Below, piece by piece: positions 60,246 through 64,000 of a stretch of 64,000 nt of DNA. The stretch's first letter is position 1. Each line of letters begins with the position of its first letter. A program made the translations under genes and the position numbers. Source of the DNA: Desulfitobacterium dichloroeliminans LMG P-21439 (GTDB taxonomy: Bacteria; Bacillota; Desulfitobacteriia; Desulfitobacteriales; Desulfitobacteriaceae); assembly GCF_000243135.2 (NCBI RefSeq), contig NC_019903.1:348001-412000 (forward strand), in the 5' to 3' direction. The notes below the pieces were generated by a model that did no database searches, was not told the origin of the DNA, and saw nothing but the letters and a program-made list of their open reading frames with translations.

Positions 60246-61499
60246 ATGTCAGCGGACAGCTCACCACAGCCCCTCGATATCGTCCTCTTCGATGCTAATA
60301 GTTATTTTGCCAGCTGCCATCAGGCAGTGGACCCCGAGCTACTAGGGAAGCCTTTGCTGGTAGCGGGAGATCCAAAAAATCGGACGGGTATCATCCTGAC
60401 GGCCAGCTACGAAGCTCGGTTGTATGGGGTGAAAACAGCGATGCCTCTGTTTCAAGCTAAGAAGCTTTGTCCAGAGGCTATCGTTCTTTCACCGGATTTT
60501 CGATTATATCTTGAGCTTAGCGAAAAGATGTGGCAGATCGTCGGCCGCTATACAGATGATGATCATATCGAGGTCGTCTCTGTAGATGAGTGTTTTGCAG
60601 ATTTCCGAGGCTCTCATTTGCTTTTCGGAAGTACGGAGGAAATAGCTCGCAGGATACAGAAGGAGATTTTCGAGGAATTAGGCCTCGGAGTATCGGTGGG
60701 AGTAAGCTATTGCAAGGTATTTGCCAAGCTAGCTAGCGATTACCGGCGCGATGCGAAAACTCGAATTAAGATCCCTCGTAGCTTTACAGTTCTTGCTTCC
60801 CCTGATCTGCAAACAAAGGTTTGGCCCATGCGGGTGGGGGAAATGTCCGGAATCGGTGCGCAGACAGAAAAGCAATTGGAGGCCATGGGAATTAGGACCC
60901 TAGGCGATTTGGCGCAAGCCTCTGGGGACGCTCTACAGAAGCGCTTTGGCATCTATGGGAAGAAGATTCACGCCTGGGCCAATGGACGAGATGAGCGGAC
61001 TGTAACTCCGGTAGACCAGGTCAAGGATCATTCCATTGGGCGTTCGTTAACCTTACCGCAAGATATAACTGATTCTGAGCAGGTAGCTGAGGTCTTGCTT
61101 TCCCTAGCAGACAGTGTGGGAAGGAAGGTCCGCCAGGAGAAGGCTAGGACTCAAACCATAACCTTATCAATCAAGGATCCGGAGTTTAAAACCCGTACCT
61201 ACTCTACTACTTTGTTTGAACCAACGGAGCTCACCGATGTGATTTATCAAGAGAGCCTCAAGCTCTTCGAAAAATGGCCCAAGGGTAAACCGATTCGTTT
61301 GTTAGGCATAACTGCCAGCCGTTTGCAAAAAGGTATGGAACAGCTATGTCTCTTCCAAGAAGATGTCCAAGAGGCGACTGAGTTAGACCGCACCGTGGAT
61401 GAAATCCGTAATAAGTATGGGGCGGAGATCCTCATGCGTGGGACCCAGCTCCTCTCCTTAAGCCGCAGGCTAAGTCAGAGGGAGACTAAAAATAAATAA
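60246..61499 (+). CDS. Y-family DNA polymerase (DinB/UmuC-like)
   Basis: About 417 residues from ATG 60246 (GAAGG seven bases before; ATG 60243 and 60204 are alternatives). Palm motifs FDANSYFASCHQAV and catalytic VDECFAD (Asp/Glu for the metal ions), the helix-hairpin-helix SGIGAQTEKQLEAMGI and a little-finger domain. It should copy past damaged bases. The C-terminal end lacks the clamp-binding QLSLF-like tail typical of PolIV, though QLLSLSRRL is near the end. It is closest to the Bacillus UvrX/YqjW type. Confidence 0.92.
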   Translation: MSADSSPQPLDIVLFDANSYFASCHQAVDPELLGKPLLVAGDPKNRTGIILTASYEARLYGVKTAMPLFQAKKLCPEAIVLSPDFRLYLELSEKMWQIVGRYTDDDHIEVVSVDECFADFRGSHLLFGSTEEIARRIQKEIFEELGLGVSVGVSYCKVFAKLASDYRRDAKTRIKIPRSFTVLASPDLQTKVWPMRVGEMSGIGAQTEKQLEAMGIRTLGDLAQASGDALQKRFGIYGKKIHAWANGRDERTVTPVDQVKDHSIGRSLTLPQDITDSEQVAEVLLSLADSVGRKVRQEKARTQTITLSIKDPEFKTRTYSTTLFEPTELTDVIYQESLKLFEKWPKGKPIRLLGITASRLQKGMEQLCLFQEDVQEATELDRTVDEIRNKYGAEILMRGTQLLSLSRRLSQRETKNK

Positions 61500-61505
61500 A
61501 TGGGA

Positions 61506-61865
61506 CTAACCTTCTTTGTTAACATTAGGAACACTTTCAGACTTCTCATTAACATCACCTATGTTGGCAAGTACTATGCCACCAATAATCAATACTAGAC
61601 CTACTACAGCCATAGGTGAAATACTCTCATGATAGGCAAATACTGATAAAAGGGCTGCTATTCCCACAGCGGCACCATACCAAGTTGCATAGGCAACGCT
61701 CATTTTTATTGTAAATAATGACTTTGCTATGAAAAGATTACATACAATATAAGATAGCACACATAATACGGTAGGAATTAGGACTGAAAATCCGGAAGAG
61801 CTTTTTAAAAAGGCTGTACCTGCTACTTCTCCTAGAAGACCAAATGCCAAATATAAATATCCCAT
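61506..61865 (-). CDS. SMR-family efflux subunit with the active-site glutamate
   Basis: 119 residues, four membrane segments. YLAFGLLGEVAGTAFLK carries E13, the equivalent of EmrE Glu14, followed by the GA.YATWYG of helix 3. It is encoded 13 bases after the partner subunit at 61879, and the two surely form a heterodimer like EbrAB/YkkCD. The C-terminus (IGDVNEKSESVPNVNKEG) is a longer soluble tail than usual. Confidence 0.9.
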   Translation of the reverse strand: MGYLYLAFGLLGEVAGTAFLKSSSGFSVLIPTVLCVLSYIVCNLFIAKSLFTIKMSVAYATWYGAAVGIAALLSVFAYHESISPMAVVGLVLIIGGIVLANIGDVNEKSESVPNVNKEG

Positions 61866-61878
61866 TTTTCATCACCTA

Positions 61879-62193
61879 TCAAAAAATATTCATAAGAACC
61901 ATACCAACGATAATTAAGCCCATGCCATATAGGCTGGGTCTTGAAGGTTTTTCATGAAACAAAATATTTCCCAAAACCGCTGCCAGTATAATACCTAGTC
62001 CCGACCATGTTGCATAAGCTATACTTAATTTAACCGTTAATACGGACAGAGATAAAAGCCATAGACTCAAAAAGAAACCTATCAGGTTTCCTATTGTGGG
62101 TAATGGCTTTTTAAATCCGTTTGAATACTTAAGACATATAGTGGCAAATGTGCCTACCAATATAGATCCTATTAAATATATATATCCCAACAA
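61879..62193 (-). CDS. SMR-family subunit lacking the essential glutamate
   Basis: 104 residues, four membrane segments, starting at TTG 62193 or TTG 62190 (AGGTG before). Aligned with EmrE (YIYLGGAILAE against YIYLIGSILVG), position 14 is Gly instead of Glu. The rest of the fold, with SIAYATWSGLG of helix 3, is intact. It should therefore need its partner (61506), which has the Glu, for proton-coupled transport. Confidence 0.88.
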   Translation of the reverse strand: MLGYIYLIGSILVGTFATICLKYSNGFKKPLPTIGNLIGFFLSLWLLSLSVLTVKLSIAYATWSGLGIILAAVLGNILFHEKPSRPSLYGMGLIIVGMVLMNIF

Positions 62194-62244
62194 TCTTCAC
62201 CTGCCAAATCATAATAAAGAGCTTTTAAGGATAGTGAAAGAACT

Positions 62245-62264
62245 CCTATACACACACGTGTGTA
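62245..62264 (-). promoter_or_regulatory. Short palindrome upstream of the SMR genes
   Basis: ACACACGTGTGT lies about 60 bases upstream of the SMR start, in a promoter-sized interval. It could be a repressor operator. Weak evidence. Confidence 0.3.
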
Positions 62265-62433
62265 TTTTAACATGGCGAGGGCGCTTTGAATATAGTTTCT
62301 AAAAAGTTAAATTCGATACGAATTGTAGGCCAGGCTTTTATCTTGCACAATGAAGGATTTCCCCAAGCTTTCGCGAATCACATTAGCATAAATATAAATC
62401 TTTGCGAGGAATATAATAGTGGAGGGATAGATA

Positions 62434-62970
62434 ATGGATTTTCTGGAACTTGTTCAAAAGAGACGGAGCTTGCGATCTTATAAACCCGATCCTGTCGAGC
62501 AGAAGAAGCTGGACTACGTTCTAGAGTGTGCTCGTTTGGCGCCCTCTTGGAAAAACCTCCAATGCTGGCGCTTTATCGTTGTAGAGGGTGAAGCTCAGAA
62601 GCAAGCCTTGACCACAGCCTATGCAGAGACAAATCCTGGTCGTAAAGCATTACTCCAAGCGCCACTCATCATCGTACTCTGTGCGGTTCCTGCGGAGTCG
62701 GAAGTATACGAAGGCAAGGACTACATGATGCTGGATGCGGGATTGGCCATGGAGCATTTGATCTTAGCAGCAGCAGAACAAGGGTTAGGCACCTGCTGGC
62801 AAGGGCTGTTTTCAGAAGAAAAGGTACGGGAGATTTTAAGGGTTCCCCAAGATGTTCGTGTTCTGGCCATGACTCCCTTGGGCTACCCGGCTGAGGAAAG
62901 AAATCCTCGCCCAAGGAAAGACCTGTCACAAATCGTCTTTAAGGGAAGCTGGGGATCAAGTGATTCGTAG
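62434..62970 (+). CDS. Nitroreductase-family protein
   Basis: 178 residues with the FMN-binding pattern of nitroreductases: MDFLELVQKRRSLRSYKP at the start, ARLAPSWKNLQCWRF, the LDAGLAMEHLILAAAEQGLGTCW helix and PLGYPAEERNPRPRK. AGTGGAGGGATAGATA precedes the ATG. These enzymes reduce nitro compounds or quinones with NAD(P)H; the substrate is not known. The metallopeptidase gene follows 50 bases later. Confidence 0.93.
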   Translation: MDFLELVQKRRSLRSYKPDPVEQKKLDYVLECARLAPSWKNLQCWRFIVVEGEAQKQALTTAYAETNPGRKALLQAPLIIVLCAVPAESEVYEGKDYMMLDAGLAMEHLILAAAEQGLGTCWQGLFSEEKVREILRVPQDVRVLAMTPLGYPAEERNPRPRKDLSQIVFKGSWGSSDS

Positions 62971-63020
62971 GTTCAGCTGAAATCTGCCTATGAGTATTAA
63001 ATTATTAGGAGCAGGATAAA

Positions 63021-63746
63021 ATGCCTTCTTTGAAGCTAGGAAACACTGTGATTCCTTATGAAGAAAGAAGAAGCCGACGAATCAAGCGGATTTCGATTCG
63101 AGTGACGCCGGAAAAGGTCAGAGTGTCAGCGCCTGCTCGTACATCTAAATCAGAGATCCAAGCCTTTATCGATAAGAATCGGGACTGGATTATTCAGAAT
63201 TGGACCAAGCTTCAAGAGACAATGGTTAAACCCCAACGGGTATATGAGACAGGGGAGAAGATTCCCTTTGTGGGAAAAGAGCTAACCCTAGAGATCATGG
63301 ATACCCCTCAGAAAATGATCCGTGCCTTATATAAGAAGGAAAATGAAGTTTTAGAAATCAAGATCCCCCAAGAACTCCAGGGGGAACAGCGGCAAGAGGC
63401 CCTTCGAGAAATCATTGAGAAGTGGTATAAGCAAAAAGCCCGAACTGTGTTTCTCCAGAAGTTAAATAACTGGAGCCAGCAAATGGGGGTAAGCTATAAC
63501 CAGTTCCGCTTAAAAGAGCAAAAAACCCGCTGGGGAAGCTGTTCCAGCCTTGGTAATATTAATCTGAACTGGCGGGCCATCATGGCTCCAGAGCCGGTGT
63601 TGGATTATTTAGTGATTCATGAGCTTTCTCATCTTCGGCATATGGACCATTCCTCGGAGTTTTGGGAGAATGTAGCCTGTTATTGTCCAGAGCACGCTCT
63701 CCATCGCAGATGGTTGAAGGAAAAGGGGCATGGCTTAGTTATTTGA
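63021..63746 (+). CDS. YgjP-family zinc metallopeptidase (UPF0 M48-like)
   Basis: 241 residues. The YgjP pattern: RRSRRIKRISIRVTPEK at the start, RWGSCSSLGNINLNWRAIMAP and the zinc motif VIHELSHLRHMDHSSEFW (HExxH, plus a third His). Function in proteolysis is inferred. TTAGGAGCAGG precedes ATG 63021. It is probably co-transcribed with the nitroreductase gene, and a terminator follows. Confidence 0.94.
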   Translation: MPSLKLGNTVIPYEERRSRRIKRISIRVTPEKVRVSAPARTSKSEIQAFIDKNRDWIIQNWTKLQETMVKPQRVYETGEKIPFVGKELTLEIMDTPQKMIRALYKKENEVLEIKIPQELQGEQRQEALREIIEKWYKQKARTVFLQKLNNWSQQMGVSYNQFRLKEQKTRWGSCSSLGNINLNWRAIMAPEPVLDYLVIHELSHLRHMDHSSEFWENVACYCPEHALHRRWLKEKGHGLVI

Positions 63747-63770
63747 TTTGTAAATAAAGGTATACTCTAT

Positions 63771-63803
63771 AAAAACCAGTAGGTTTACCCCTGCTGGTTT
63801 TTC
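63771..63803 (+). terminator. Terminator of the nitroreductase/YgjP unit
   Basis: AAAAACCAGTAGG (63771-63783) pairs with CCTGCTGGTTTTT, with one mismatch, and ends in T. Confidence 0.8.
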
Positions 63804-63898
63804 TGGTTATGTCTAGGGACTTTAATCCAAGGGCCGGAGGATAATACAAGTTCGATTGGCTAATAATGAGAGGGAAAGCGGCAAAAGAGGTGAAGTGT

Positions 63899-64000
63899 TT
63901 TGAAAAAGAAGGCCACCCCTGACGATAAAGCTCAACCCAAAAGTCAATCTAGCCAAAGAACTAAAGATCAAGAGACGATTGAAACTGGCTCACCTGAAGA
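63899..64000 (+). CDS. Start of an unidentified hydrophilic protein
   Basis: From TTG 63899 (GAGGTG six bases before) to the right edge, the 33 readable residues are Lys/Gln/Ser/Thr-rich (KKKATPDDKAQPKSQSSQRT). It is a low-complexity N-terminus with no motif; the rest of the gene lies outside the window. Confidence 0.5.

Noticed and set aside
1-64000. Pyrrolysine (in-frame UAG) genes
   Set aside because: No gene with a UAG in a conserved position was seen; the organism group is known for it, but not in this window.

Overview
The window reads as chromosomal DNA of an anaerobic, low-to-mid G+C Firmicute of the Peptococcaceae, most like Desulfitobacterium. This is inferred from gene content: a Tat-exported molybdo-oxidoreductase with ferredoxin and NrfD partners, an exported fumarate-reductase-like flavoprotein, two NapH/YccM-like polyferredoxins, strong AGGAGG ribosome sites with frequent GTG/TTG starts, and an apparent selenocysteine gene. 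I see no rRNA, tRNA, intact insertion sequence or CRISPR array.

Layout. 1-3.1 kb: the end of an McrBC-like pair (McrC-like DUF2357 nuclease, with the tail of a probable motor gene), then a Phd-Uma2 fusion with its own palindromic operator. 3.2-8.1 kb: a three-gene molybdoenzyme operon. 8.3-10.8 kb: a small zinc-ribbon gene, then a tyrosine phenol-lyase/tryptophanase-family enzyme with altered active-site residues, paired with a MoaE-like protein behind an attenuator-like leader. 10.9-16.1 kb: an MFS carrier, a VOC protein, and two YeiH-family transporters. The second YeiH gene has a near-consensus sigma-54 promoter with upstream repeats, and is followed by a membrane histidine kinase and an NtrC-type sigma-54 activator (16.3-19.9 kb).

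20-29 kb: SelO, two methyltransferases, a 76-residue glutaredoxin whose first active-site cysteine codon is UGA, a YtrA-type ABC operon, a lone FtsX permease, a pirin remnant, and a BASS transporter under a CsoR-like operator. A decayed serpin copy lies just after that transporter. 29.4-36.6 kb: an exported flavoprotein divergent from a membrane AraC-type regulator, a polyferredoxin and an intact lipoprotein serpin. 36.7-43.6 kb: a diguanylate cyclase, and a two-component system facing an ABC operon with 11-bp-periodic repeats between them; the ABC permease lacks a normal start codon.

43.8-54.1 kb: a PemK-type toxin-antitoxin pair, PadR/DUF4180 with a 19-bp-arm operator, a TetR-MFS-ABC efflux operon, and an MFS/polyferredoxin pair. 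54.2-64 kb: a mixed set including an ATPase, CGGC, DUF4256, homocysteine methyltransferase, DUF2680, Y-family polymerase, an asymmetric SMR pair, nitroreductase and YgjP metallopeptidase.

The strongest leads are the UGA glutaredoxin (22155-22385), the sigma-54/YeiH/two-component unit (14.4-19.9 kb), the divergent lyase + MoaE-like pair with leader control (8.5-10.7 kb), and the SMR pair in which one subunit lacks the essential membrane glutamate.
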